The notes beneath the pieces are model-generated. The model saw only the letters and a program-made list of their open reading frames with translations, was not told the origin of the DNA and did not search any database. This document shows, in pieces, positions 1 through 12,900 of a stretch of DNA of 64,000 nt. Numbering within the stretch: the first letter of the stretch is position 1; the number at the start of each line of letters is the position of its first letter. Location: the NCBI RefSeq assembly GCF_020184175.1, contig NC_065532.1, positions 34,472,001 to 34,536,000 of the forward strand, given 5' to 3'. Origin of the DNA: Aphis gossypii. Lineage: Eukaryota > Arthropoda > Insecta > Hemiptera > Aphididae. The translations under genes were made by a program, and so were the position numbers.

Positions 1-3000
1 TGATATTATACTACATCAAATTGTCTACATTTATTAACTACATTTTCAGTTAGCTTTATTATGTTATATTAAATTCACAATACATAACGATAAAACAACA
101 CAATAAATTCAATGAATAGATTTAACCATTTATATTATAAATTATCAGCTTAAATAGAAGTCAAAGCCGTAGAGGTAATATATTGATGTATATTGGCATG
201 GATTGTATTATTAAATTAAGACTTGTGTAAATTATTTATTAAAATGAGAAACTTTTGAAACGTATACTTGGTTCTTATTTTATTTTTATTTTTTTACAGA
301 GTTACAAGAAATACTGTGACAGTCGTCAGTCATCGTCAGAGTACTTTTTTTTTGTAACAATGGTATTATTTTATACATTTAATAAAATGAAACATGAAAG
401 ACATCTGTTAGGATTCATCATGATCGCTTAATGCTTGTGTTTCATAATTTTTAATAAACAATAATAAACATTAAAGTAAATGACGGCGAGCTGTAAAAAT
501 ATGTAATATCATGTACTTTTTGAGAAAAATTACATAAAATATATGTTTGTGGAGAAGTACCTAACCTAATTGAAATTTATATAAAAAAAAAATATAGTAA
601 TTTTATAAAATACTTTTTATTTCAATCCACAAAATATAATATTAATAAATTTAGCTATCGTCAGTCAACTTTTGTTTCACTTAAATGTAAAATGATTTTA
701 TCTTTATACATCTGAGAAATACTCGGTAATCTAATGTAATCATATTTTTTAACTCATCTTTTTTTTCTAAGTATTCAGAATATTATAACAAATATTAATC
801 AAAAAATATTATACGAAAGTATAGTTATAATTATTTATAAGAATATTGCGTTTTATAGTTTTCTTTTTTAATGTAATAAGGAAAAAATAGAGATAGTTAT
901 TAAAGATAATTAATATAGCGAAATTTAATAAAACAATATAAATATTATATCGTCATTCGTTTATTTTGTTTTTAAAGGCATTCTTTTAATAAAAAAAAAA
1001 ATCGATAAATAGCCCATAAAACAAAAATACGATGAAAAAATTAAAAAGATATACAAATAAAATAAATATATATCATTTCTAATTCTAAAACATCGATAAT
1101 ACGTAAAATACATTGTTGAGACTTATTTAATAAACTGCATAGTGCATATTGATCGCGGGATGTTTATATTTTAAGTGTTTTAGGCAAAAAAAAATATTCC
1201 CAATAAATTCTCAACTTTTAGTGGACTAGTAATAATATTCACCAAACATGAAATAATTCAATAAGTCAAGTCAAATTAACGTTATTTAAAACTCATACAT
1301 GTTGAACCATTATTTATGTATATAACGATAGATATCATACAAAGTCAATTTTTTAACGATTAAAATTTATTTTATCAATTAATCTTATTTGTGAAATTAA
1401 TGTGTAAATAATTTTAAGCATCAACTTCGTACAACGTTTGTATATGCATATCAAATAAATATTATTTTCATTAATGTTATTGTATTATCATACTTCTTAA
1501 TTTAATTTTTTTTTAATCATCTAGTGACGTTAAATGTCAGAAATTAAATTTTAAAGAGAAAATCAGTTATTTAAAAATTATAATATGTTAATGAAACTTA
1601 AACATGGATATTTTTATAATAATTTAAAAGTTTATGTTATATAAGAAATTATAGTTTATAAAATATTTTAACCCGTCACTGGTCGCGTAATTTTTTTTTT
1701 ACTTTTTGCCGCGAGGAGTAAAAATTTTCCATTATATAAAATACAATTAAATAATACTTTTAGTCGGTACTTTGTAACTAACAACACTTATAATTAATTT
1801 TCACAAATAATTATATAATTTAAATTAAACATGCAGTACCTAAAGTGTTATAATTAATAAGAATGAAAAAAATGAAATCGAAAAAAAAAATGTAAAATAA
1901 GAAATTACTTTTCAGTTGAACGGGATAAATATTCTCCAAACGGATATACTTGTTCTCGACACGAGTTTACCGAACAAACTAAAATAGTTTTCGATAAAAT
2001 AAATGTCATTATCGTATTATGTTTTGATTTAGATAAGTTAATCGAAATCAGGAATCCATATTACAGATAATTACGAAAAACACATTTATAAATACATTGT
2101 GTGATTATTTAACTCTCGCGATTAGTGGCGGGTTAATATTATAATATTGTAAATAAATATATTAAAATGATTTATTCTTATATTCTTACTAATCATAATA
2201 TTAAGTGTATTTATGTTTACACTTCTAAAGTTGTGTAAAAAACATAGTTTTTGAATTATGAAATTAATTATCAAGAAATTGTCAAGTATATAATAAGTTT
2301 AAAAAAATAATACCTCATGTTATGGTTACAGGACAATGAACTCTATCATTTATAGACACTACGGAGGAAAATAATACCAAAAAGACTCGTAAAAACAAAT
2401 GCACGCGTATAATATATTATTATAAAGAATTGGTCGTGAGTTGTATAGGGTATACAGCCGTGTTGTCACGGATGGAATGGCGGAGTGTGAAAAAAATAAA
2501 AGCGTTTCGAGTTTGCCTTTTTTGTTTCCCTTCTTTGAAGGTTTTTTACCGTATCCTTCGCTCGTCCGAGGTGGTAATAAAAAAAAGTGCATATCATTGT
2601 TGTTGTTGTTGGCATAGTCACTACTCACGATTAAAACGAATTTTATTGGTATCGCATTTATCCTTTGTGGTTTAGCCTTATCTTTTATTTTCATCGTATT
2701 ACATTTTATGTGGTTTATTTTTGAAAAGCAAACATTCATGTAATTGGTTACGCGCAGCTACAGCATTATAACACTCACTTAGCATCTCTGGAGTAAGATG
2801 TATAAGGCATTAATAAGGTTATATGGGTTATAAGTACGATATTTTCAGCAACCTTGAAATATATTGAAAAGTATTTTTTTTTGTATTATCATGAAACTAG
2901 GAAATTAATGTGAATTGAAAGTTATTACGTCTTCATCTATTACACAACATGAATTACCAATGTTATCTAAAACCACGGTTTTAAGAAAAATAAAATGAAA

Positions 3001-6000
3001 TTTCTTAATAAATAATTTAGTGGGAGTTTTTACTTGGACGAAATTGAATTTAAAATAAGTAAATACTAATCAGACATATACATGGTACATACTACGTCTT
3101 ATATTATAGTTTTTATTTTCTATTTTATTTGTTTTTTATTCTTTAGTAATAATTACGATAAAACAACAAATTATCACAATTTAAAACTTCAGTAGAGACA
3201 TTACTACACACAAATTCTATATTTTATAATATAATATTTAAACTGTTTTAGCTTTAAGTTTTCCGATAATTAAGTTAAAAAAAAGATGTGCAGTAATACG
3301 TTTTTTTTATAATATATATAATATCACAGTATATTATTAAATTGAGAAAGTATATATTATATGGCACTATGTAGTACCTACGAAATTAATAATGTTATAA
3401 TTCAAAGATCACACTTTGTGTTACACGGCGCAATGTGCAGGCAATATAGGTACATGCATGCGTCGAGGAAATCATTTTGGATATCTGTCAGAGATGAGTG
3501 AAGTGCCAGCTAATCTCAACTTTAATATAATTATGAATTACGTTGGTTTCAGACATTGTGATGATAAGTTCGGCATTTACGTTGTTTTAATGTATAAAGA
3601 AGAATATTTATTAGTTTATTAAAAAAAAAATACATTTTGAAAAAATTATAACTATACTAATAGAGGTAATATTTTTAATAAGTATACGAGTATTTAAAGT
3701 CTCATAAATGATGATGAAAAATACTCGTGTGTTGATAATGCTTACAAAGAAAATTAGGTGGATACAGTTTGCTTATTTAAATATTTACATAAAAATGTTG
3801 CTGCTATTTCTACAATTTTGTTTTTCTTTAAAAAAAATGTATATTTCAACAACAGTGTTATAGATACACTGAACAATTAGAAAATGTTTATTTTCCTTTT
3901 ATTAGTTTTTGCATTTCATCGTTAATTCTCACGCCATTTATAATAAGGTTTATATTATTATAATATAAGTTATTAGTATTTTTGGTTAATAATTCTAATA
4001 ATAATACATTTATTTTTAATACAATTTTAGTATTTTATTATAATATCAATTCTTTATGTATTTTGGATATATTTAATTCTCAATTATCTTTGATTTATTT
4101 TTATATTTTAGTTTAGTTAATAATTTATACCTACTTTATAATTAATACAACAGCATGTTTTATTCTATAGGCTGATTTAAAACTTTATAAGATACTTCTT
4201 ATAAAGTGTTTAAATCTTTAATCTCTCTATGATATTATACAGGGTGAGTTACCCACTAAAACAAGTTTTGAACATTTATTATGTAAATCTTGAATTTCAT
4301 TAACATTTGAGTTTATTTAAAACCTAAAACATTAAATTCATTCTGCATAATCTGTCGTATTTATCTATTTAGTTTGGATATTATATCTTTAAAGTTAATT
4401 TAAATAATATATTTTACTCTTATAAATAGTAATTAATAATTAATAGTTCATTAAATTGTAAATTAATACATTTTTGTAAATTTACCAAACCAGATGCCAT
4501 TGATAGTTTTTTGAAAAACTCAAATAATTTTTCTTGTACATTTCGAACGGTATAAAGTAAAATTCACGATATATTATGAACACACATAAAAATATAATGA
4601 CGACGATAAATAAAAATAAACAATAGTACTTTATAATAATAATTATACTCAAGAAAGAATCATTTTGACAATAATCGCACCACATTATACTATTTAATAT
4701 AATAACAGTATTCAATCTGCAGTTGATAATAATTATTTCGGTATATATTTCGTATAATATTATTCATTGCATACCTGTTAAAAATATTACGCGTGTTTCT
4801 GGAGTGGTCATTCCATACTATTGTAATAAGTGTATAATATCGATTTTTGGTTGCTCATCCATTTGCGTACCTGTGAGTTTTCCACCATGTATAACTAGAT
4901 TATGAAACACCATTACTGCAGTGTAGTGCGTTACTTGTGTATTATTATTTAGAAGTGTACATCATTGTACTCGATGCTATAATTAAAAAAAAACTACTCA
5001 TACAAAATATCCCCATAGTTAAACCATACTTTGATTAATACCTATCATAAGTTGTAATAACTGTTAAATATATTTATATAGTATTTATAATACGATTACA
5101 CACGCTGTACCGTCGATTTAAATATTTTATTTACATTTAAATTTGTATGTGCTTAGCAGTTTAATAATTTAACATTAAATTGTTCTAAAATCTGATTTAT
5201 GGAGAAAGATAAACTATATAAAATGTATGTTTATTAAATATCAGTTAAATTACATGAAAAAATTGACACCAATAAAGTATATTATCATAGACGAGCTGGA
5301 AAGCAATTGAGTTACAGATGTAACTTATATCTTGTACTTATAGATACGAATATACGATGTTGGTAGTAACTGTTAATTAAAATATATAAGTTAAAATTTT
5401 TCATGGTAAGCAATCTTAATTATTTTGATGTATCATAGGTCTTTTATATATTTAAATAATGCGGGTTATACATTTGTATTTAGATATCAATCCAAAATTT
5501 CATTTTTTTTTCAAGATATAGATTGATTTAGAGACATTGAATCGTCACAGATGCATTTTAACTTGTCACAAATTCCAAGGTTCCTATACATAATATGACA
5601 AAATTGTTGAGATGTTAGAAGGTATATTCTTAGAATTGATTTAAATTATCAACAAATAAAATATAATATTAAATATGCTGTATAGTATGTGACCTTCTAT
5701 ACAAATCATTTAGTGTACTACACGCAAATTTCATATTTGACTTTTAATGTATTTCTATTTCAACTTACCTTCGCATTTTACTTTGTATTCATTATAAATG
5801 TGCACATATTGTTTGGAATGTGTTGGAAAAGGCATTATGATTCATTATGCGAATTTGTATGTATTTGCATATTTTTTATGGCTGATCATATTAAACGCCA
5901 AGTAAGCATAACATACGTTTTACGGTGTTGTGAATTGAAAAACGAATATTTTTTAATGCATATTATTTTTTCTTTTCACATTTTTTTTAAATTTTAAACG

Positions 6001-7650
6001 CATATATTATACGTTTAAGGTCATATTTCGTCAACTGACTGCATTTTTCAGTACTTTTTTTTTTACCAAACATTATGACGTGTTGGTTTATGTATTGTTT
6101 TAACAATTAACAATGTTTTTTAAATATTAGATTTAAAAATATATTTTGGTTAAATTAATTTCTAGTAATATTTAACATAATATGTATGTAATTTTTAATA
6201 TGTATCATAACATTTTTAATTATTAAAACTATGTTTGGGCGTTTTGCCAATTTACCATAATATTGTATTGCGACTAAAAACAGTAATAAAATGAGAGTAA
6301 CATTCATATAACGTGTATTCTATTATTCTACATGGGAAAATGTAATATGTTTAATATACGTATGATCATATTATGATCATGTTTAGTATAATTTATATAA
6401 TATACTCAATAACAATTGAATGTCTTTGTATACAGACTAAATTTCTTACAGCGTATTATACTATTGTATAATTTAAGCTGTATGATAAGATATCGTCTCA
6501 TTCAATACATTATACTATAACCGAAGGTTTCTATAGAGAGAGGTGGAAGTTCAACAACTGATCAGAATATTGACAACTTTTGATGACTTGGTGAATGTCT
6601 TGAGAGAAACATATTTAAATAAACTCAGAGAAAAGATAAAATGACATAATTTAACAGTCACATATTTGACAACTCCATAGTCCAATAATGAGTATTTGTT
6701 TATCAAGTTTAATATTTGAATACTTTTATCATTTATTATTTATTTGTATTGTAAAAAAATACAATAGTGATAGCTATTTACGCGTAGTCAACCTTTTTTT
6801 TTTTTTTTAAGACTTGATGATTTTAATCTCACATTTATTCGATTCGATTACAACCGTAATAATTATTCAAAAACAACATCCTCCAATATCGAGATTTCAA
6901 AACAAATACAATTAGCGTAAAGTTTATTTTAAAACTATTGCTCGTAATTGCTTTAAAACGTCGGTAGTTGGAAAACTGTTACTGTAGTTTACAGGATATT
7001 ATATATAAGGACAGAAGATAAAGTCGAGTACTCGGCGTACGTCAGCTCATTAAACTATGACATATTTCCATCCGTTGTCATAATATAATATTATCGTTAT
7101 CAAAATAACGACAAGCTCATATTTTTTACACTCTGCATTACGATTTTTACATAACGTTTTGCATGTTATTAACGCTACGAACGATTCACGCAACATATAT
7201 ACACATCTGTTTTCTACAAGTCGTCGAAACAACTCGGCACAATGGCTCGGAAGAGGTCAGGATCAGAAGAAAAATGGCAGCGGTGGCGTTTGAATAAATT
7301 ATAATATTGAAATTATAATAACACAACAATATTCTTTCATTACGTTTTATATTGCACGGTGAAAAAATAACCATAGTGTATGCATAATAATGAGATTTCT
7401 GTCATTTGATGATAATTTTCAAATAGACGTCGTCACCGCCGGAAATTTAAATCCGGAATTAATCGATACAATGTATATGTTATAATATGTATATAGTAGG
7501 TATACAAAGCGGTACTACTCACGTCGAATCGATCTCTTGGCCTATGAAAATGTATTTGAAACGCCATTTGAAAATAATTTGATATTCATCGAGCTGTTTG
7601 GATACGATAATGTTGATTCTATATGATTGTAATGGATCGAAAACAACGCA
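1..7650. other. AT-rich intergenic DNA downstream of ken without a supported gene
   Basis: Highly AT-rich, with only short frames of biased Phe/Ile/Tyr composition (for example 5689-5997, plus) that look like chance. A somewhat GC-richer patch at about 7180-7300 and 7400-7550 shows no coding signature. No repeats of note beyond homopolymers. Confidence 0.7.
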
Positions 7651-7675
7651 GTCAAGTAAAAGTTTTAGTAAACCG

Positions 7676-7681
7676 TTTATT
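7676..7681 (-). terminator. Distal poly(A) signal AATAAA
   Basis: Canonical AATAAA on the ken strand with a GU-rich stretch about 30 bases further downstream. This is the best-supported end of a long ken 3' UTR among the copies I found. Confidence 0.4.
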
Positions 7682-7693
7682 CATTATACATAA

Positions 7694-8826
7694 TATTTAC
7701 AAACACGATCGGTGTTGTATATATAGGTAGTACATATTTACACGCAATATTTTTTTTATCTTTATACATTTCGTACACATCTTAGTGAATAAATTATGAC
7801 TAGTTTCGATCACGCGTCACTATATTATAATATTAACACGCGTTTTAATTTATATATTGTGTAATGCGCATTACAATACATTATAATATTTTATTATTAC
7901 TATTCACTATTATTACCGTAACAATACTTTAAATTATGTACACATTTTTTATTCGTAAAAACATAATATTACGTACAATAAACAATATTATGTGTTTTAT
8001 GATAATTACATAACTTTACTATGTACAAGTTTTATAGGCAATCATTATGCCACGTGTCTAAGACTAAATAAGTATCTCTATTTCGATTTCGCACAGGTAA
8101 CGCTTGCACGGAGATCGTGTACGACCTACAAAATATATGATCTCACTCGCGGCTAAATAAAGTACGCTGCGAACATATTTTATTTTTTTTTTGGATATCG
8201 CTACGAATATTGGAGTAGCCGAGGGCCGAACTAAGACAAATTAAACGGTCCGATAACAAGTTGTACTACAGTGTATCGCTGAGATTCGACAACGATTTGA
8301 ACGCATAAAATCGTCAAATCTTCGCAGTACACGTATTTGCGTGCAAACAATATATATATATAGCTAGGTCGTATATGATATTTTATAATTTAATTTTGTT
8401 AAAATTTTTACACTATCATTAGTATCATTATTAAATAATTACATTATTTTATAAACATAAAGGTAACGATCGATTTAGGACGTAGTTAATCATAATAATA
8501 TAATAATTCTATTTTAACTTAAACGTATATATAACCGCTCATATTGTTTATTTCTAGAGATCTTAATTTTCCCTACGAATTAAGTATCTATACATTTAGT
8601 ATTTTGGTCGTGCGCATTACACACATCGGCATAACAATATCGTTGTCGTTGTCGTCGTCGCCGTTGTTGTCATTGTTGTTTATATATTTTTTTTTCTCGA
8701 AGTCTTCGCGACTGGAATGCACAAGTACCTATGCCGACGACGAAAACACGTGATTTTGGAGATTGTCACTTAAATCTATATATAAATATTAGTGAACACG
8801 TAAGAAGTATATTATATATATATACA
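7694..8826 (-). promoter_or_regulatory. Cluster of Pumilio-type elements (TGTANATA) in the candidate 3' UTR
   Basis: On the ken strand the 8-base pattern TGTANATA occurs at 7694-7701 (TGTAAATA), 7735-7742 (TGTAAATA), 7935-7942 (TGTACATA), 8020-8027 (TGTACATA) and 8819-8826 (TGTATATA). PUF proteins bind this motif in mRNAs and repress or localise them. That they are used here is inference. Confidence 0.35.
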
Positions 8827-8922
8827 ATAATAATTATACAATCAGAAAACGTTCGCAATAAATTATAATAATATCATGATGAACACTTTTGGACGATGTC
8901 AAGCGGATTTTTCGAAGTTTTT

Positions 8923-8928
8923 TTTATT
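8923..8928 (-). terminator. Proximal poly(A) signal AATAAA
   Basis: First canonical AATAAA on the ken strand after the stop codon, about 520 bases downstream. It could end a short 3' UTR form. Confidence 0.35.
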
Positions 8929-9444
8929 CCGACGGGAGTATGACATATTGCACTGAATTAAGATATTATTATATTATTTATAACAGGTTTACGAGACACG
9001 TCGGAGTGTATAATACTACGCGTCTCCGAATGAATGATGGGCAACGGCAACGATATGGCGTTAAACGCGCGCCGAAAGTACAAAACGGGTCGGGACCGGA
9101 TTAGAATCGCTATCCGGCCTAATATTATAATGTGTTACGCGCGTTAAAAAAAAAATGAACAATAACAACGACGAGAACAGTAACGATGATAATAATAATA
9201 ATAATAATACGATAACAGCTGGTAAAAATAATATTACGAAAAACTTTCTTTTTTTTTTGTACCTACAATAATAATAATTATATATAAAAAAAAAAAAAAA
9301 CACTGTATATAATATAGAGGTACACGACGACGTCTCGTCCGCTGAAAATTTATATGATAATATAATATTTTCGTCGGATAAATCGGCGAGACGGAAGCGG
9401 AGGACGTGGGTGCCGCCCGGAAACAAAAAAAATGTTCGGGCGCG

Positions 9445-9938
9445 TCAGGCGTTCAGGTTCTTGGTGAGCAGCAGGTTGTTGTGCGGCCCGGAAAAGTGGC
9501 GGACCAGTTGCTGGAGCGTGTCGAACGTCATCTGACAAAAGCAGCAGTTGAACGCGGCCGCCGTCTCCTGGTCGGCGGCGCTGGTGCCGGGCGATATGAC
9601 GTTCCTGTGCACCGAGCACAAGTGCTTGAGCAGATGGGCTTTCTGCTTGAACATGGCCACGCAAAGGCGACACGCGAACGGCTTCTCGCCCGTGTGGACG
9701 CGCAGATGAGTTTTCAGGTTCCAGCTCATGCCGAACTGCTTGCCGCAGTAAGTGCACTTGTACTCGCGGCCAGCGCCACCCGCACAACCGGAAGACTTGT
9801 CTTCCGTGTCGGACGACGACGCCGCGGACGCAGGTCCGGCCACTGACGCGGGCGAACTGTGCTGGTGAGCCTGGTGCTGGTGCTGCTGCACTTCCGCCGC
9901 CGACGCCGGTTCGGACGACAGCGACATCGGTTTCACGT
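9445..9938 (-). CDS. ken: ken coding exon 5: three C2H2 zinc fingers and C-terminus
   Basis: The acceptor (TTTCTCTCCGCAG) lies just before 9938 and the stop TGA is at 9447-9445. After a Gln/His- and Ala/Ser-rich lead, finger 1 uses C502, C505, H518, H522. Finger 2 uses C530, C533, H546, H551. Finger 3 uses C572, C575, H588, H593, with four residues between the histidines in fingers 2 and 3. All twelve zinc ligands are present. The short tail NLLLTKNLNA closes the protein. In Ken this block binds DNA at a GNGAAA-type core (family knowledge). The exon is strikingly GC-rich, which also creates long shadow reading frames on the other strand. Confidence 0.92.
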
Positions 9939-12900
9939 CTGCGGAGAGAAAAACGAAAATCCCAAAAGTCAGTACGGTATAGTATAATACAATATAATCT
10001 ATGATTATGTCACACTTAAAATAGCGTTAAAAGTTTGGACGAACCGATCTCCTTAACTTTTGTGGTGGGACACATGTCCCTTTCGCGGTCTTAAAATTGA
10101 TAAAATCTTATTTAAACTCATTGAAAAACATTATCGAATGCTGTTTTAATCTTTTTGAGTAGTAAACGTTTAACAACATGAGTGTCTTTTTGGAATAGTT
10201 ATCATATTATCGTTATTATTCTCAAATTCTCACTGTGATAAATTTGATATGTGATTTTAATTTTTGAATTTTACGTTTTGGCTGTACATAAATAATAATA
10301 ATAATAATAACGTTATTATTAATATTATTAGAATATCACTAGATAGCATAGGCGCATAGAAATATATAATTTTATAATATATTATTGTATAATAATTATC
10401 ATATGTGTTTTATATGATTATTTAAAACTAAGTGCCCCAATAATAATATTATTGTTATCGACAGAGAAAACCAATGTATGTGTAACTCGGAAAATATTTA
10501 TAGTGGATGTTATCAGTTCGATAGTAATATAATAATATAATTTAATAAAAAATTAAGGCATGGCACAGACTGGAACAAAAATACAGAGCATGCTATAAGC
10601 AGACACAAAATTGTATCGCCCTCGACGCAGTTATCCGTGGCGCAAAATGATAATAAAATGTTTTAATTTTACAATTATACAACACCCGCGTCGTTACACT
10701 AAATGAATCCAGCGGGGTTTCGATAAGTCCTGCAGTAATAAGTTTAATGCGCACATATGTGGGTTAAGACAGCAGCTGTATTAGAAATAAATAACGATTC
10801 TTTTATTTCTATAGTTTTAACTAACTACCGTGAGATATTTGAAAAATTAAATATTAAAAAATTAATGTCCTCGTTTTCGAAGAAATGTTATCACGGTGAT
10901 CTTACTCATGATTATGTTCTATGATGTATATAATTCTTTTGATACATCATAATATTATTATTACTATTGCTATAGCATGGTCTTATATTGGTGATATGGA
11001 CAATCAACATAGTAGAATTTTTAGAATTTTTTGATGTACATGAATTTGTTTGATCGTATCTTGCAACTTGCAGGTCGTAGGATTTATTGAATTATACCAC
11101 TATCCCCACCAGAAAAAAAATGACTTCCCCAATATCTGACAATGTGATAAAACCAAACTATTGGCACACTTTTTTCTTTGATGGAATTAAGATATTATTA
11201 TATTTTACTATGCGACCTATCAAACTTGCATAAAATACCTGTTCACGTCATATTATATAATATCGGACTGTGCATTCTTCGAGCGCACTTACGAAAGGTC
11301 GTATAATTATTATTATTATTACATTATATTGTCCCAAAAGTTGTGTAATAATAGGCAGGGATGGAGAGGGCTACTTTATACGTGGAATAACACAAACGTT
11401 TGAAAACTTTCTTCGTGCCGGTTCCCGTTTTAATTACGTCGTGGCGAAACCTCTTGGCGGACGCCAAAGTTTTTGAATTTCGAAACCTCCACTTAGTGAG
11501 AAATTACAATATACTTATACATGAATATACGATATTGTTAGTTAAACGTGCCATTAGCACGCACGCTGTATAATATTACACAATGTGATGTTTTGCTCTC
11601 ATTAGTACTATACGTGAACGAATATTGACCGGTTAATATTTTTTAGAGGAAATAAACATGATATATTATGCAAGTAATATTTTATATTAAATATGTCAAT
11701 AATATATACACGATGACCCGACAATATTTTAATGTTCGTGTCAGGTTTGTGTATAACTGAAAATATATATTGAGAACCGTCACAAAGATCTGTACAGATT
11801 CATGCGAATTTGGTGTGATTTATTTCCCTATACACAGATAAATCGCGAATATAGACAGCGTGCAGAAAAATAAGATATCTTTTTCGTTTTTATAATTTCT
11901 AAAATTTCTTATGCGCAGTTTACTATTGAGTGCTTTACATTCAAGTCACAATATCCATAGATCCAAAGAAAAAAATGAATACGCATCTATGTAACTAAAT
12001 ACAGCCGAGGAGTTGTCGAAAAATGTCAGCCAACTGAAGTGAATTGTCAATAATGTTATATTGCTATCATGTTACTCAGCCTGACTATTTATAATTTAAT
12101 AAATTAAAAACTTAGGTAGCTGCAGTCCTATCTATTCTTCTATTATCTATAGGTATATCTTAATATTATAACGAACAACGTACCGGACGATGGTTTCCAG
12201 GGTGAACCGTTTTCAGAGAAACTGCCGAACGATGACGACTGCGTTGACTGCCCGGACGGTGGAGGTGGACTGCAGTCGTTGTCCGATTGGGGTGGGGGTG
12301 GCGGCTGTAGCTGGGGAGGCGGTGGTGGTGGTCTGTAGACGCCGGAGTCCTGAGATCTGGACCGGCCCATATAGATGGGTGTCCTGTGCGGTGGAGTGTC
12401 TCGACCGTCGTCGTCCGTGGTCCGTGGCTGGGTCAGCGGTGGCTGTGGCGTAGACCCGAACGGGTGGTGCACAAAGGAGCTGAGAGACTGCGTGATCTTC
12501 TGGTGCCTGAACGCCATTTCGTGGAAGTACATGGGCACAAACGGCGGGTTCTGGGCTGGAGAGTTCTGGAACCCGGGCTGTTTCTTTCGCTTCCTCGGAG
12601 TCACCTGTACAGAATGGTCATGGTTAAAAAAATATCTTTGACTAGAAAAAAAAATATATTTTTTATGGTAGGTTGGTTTTGAGAGAAGAGAAATATTTAT
12701 GTCCTTTCAATATATAATTATAGGAGTAAAGGACCACCAAACTAGAAATTTATTTTCAGCGATGACGAATTTAGACACAAAAATTGAAAAAACATATTTT
12801 GTAATATTAATTTATCATATTTGTTCATATATATTTGTATGTATATTTTAATATTTTATGAAAATAATTTACGTTTTTATTTTATACTTAATTTTTTAAC

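Larger units (their letters stand above)
7676..9444 (-). other. ken: Candidate ken 3' untranslated region
   Basis: Downstream of the ken stop, about 1.8 kb with a less skewed composition than the intergenic DNA (especially 8040-8340) runs to a canonical AATAAA on the minus strand (7681-7676). It is followed by U- and GU-rich sequence (TGCGTTGTTTT, around 7640-7650) typical of a downstream cleavage element. Earlier AATAAA copies at 8928-8923 and 8552-8547 could give shorter forms. The extent is inferred; only transcript data can settle it. Confidence 0.45.

Noticed and set aside
5689..5997. 102-codon plus-strand frame with membrane-like composition
   Set aside because: Phe/Ile/Tyr richness is expected from AT-rich DNA; there is no splice context or family match.
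9406..9846. 146-codon plus-strand frame opposite the zinc-finger exon
   Set aside because: It is a shadow of the ken exon caused by GC-rich codons; its product has no domain and the minus strand carries a perfect triple zinc finger.
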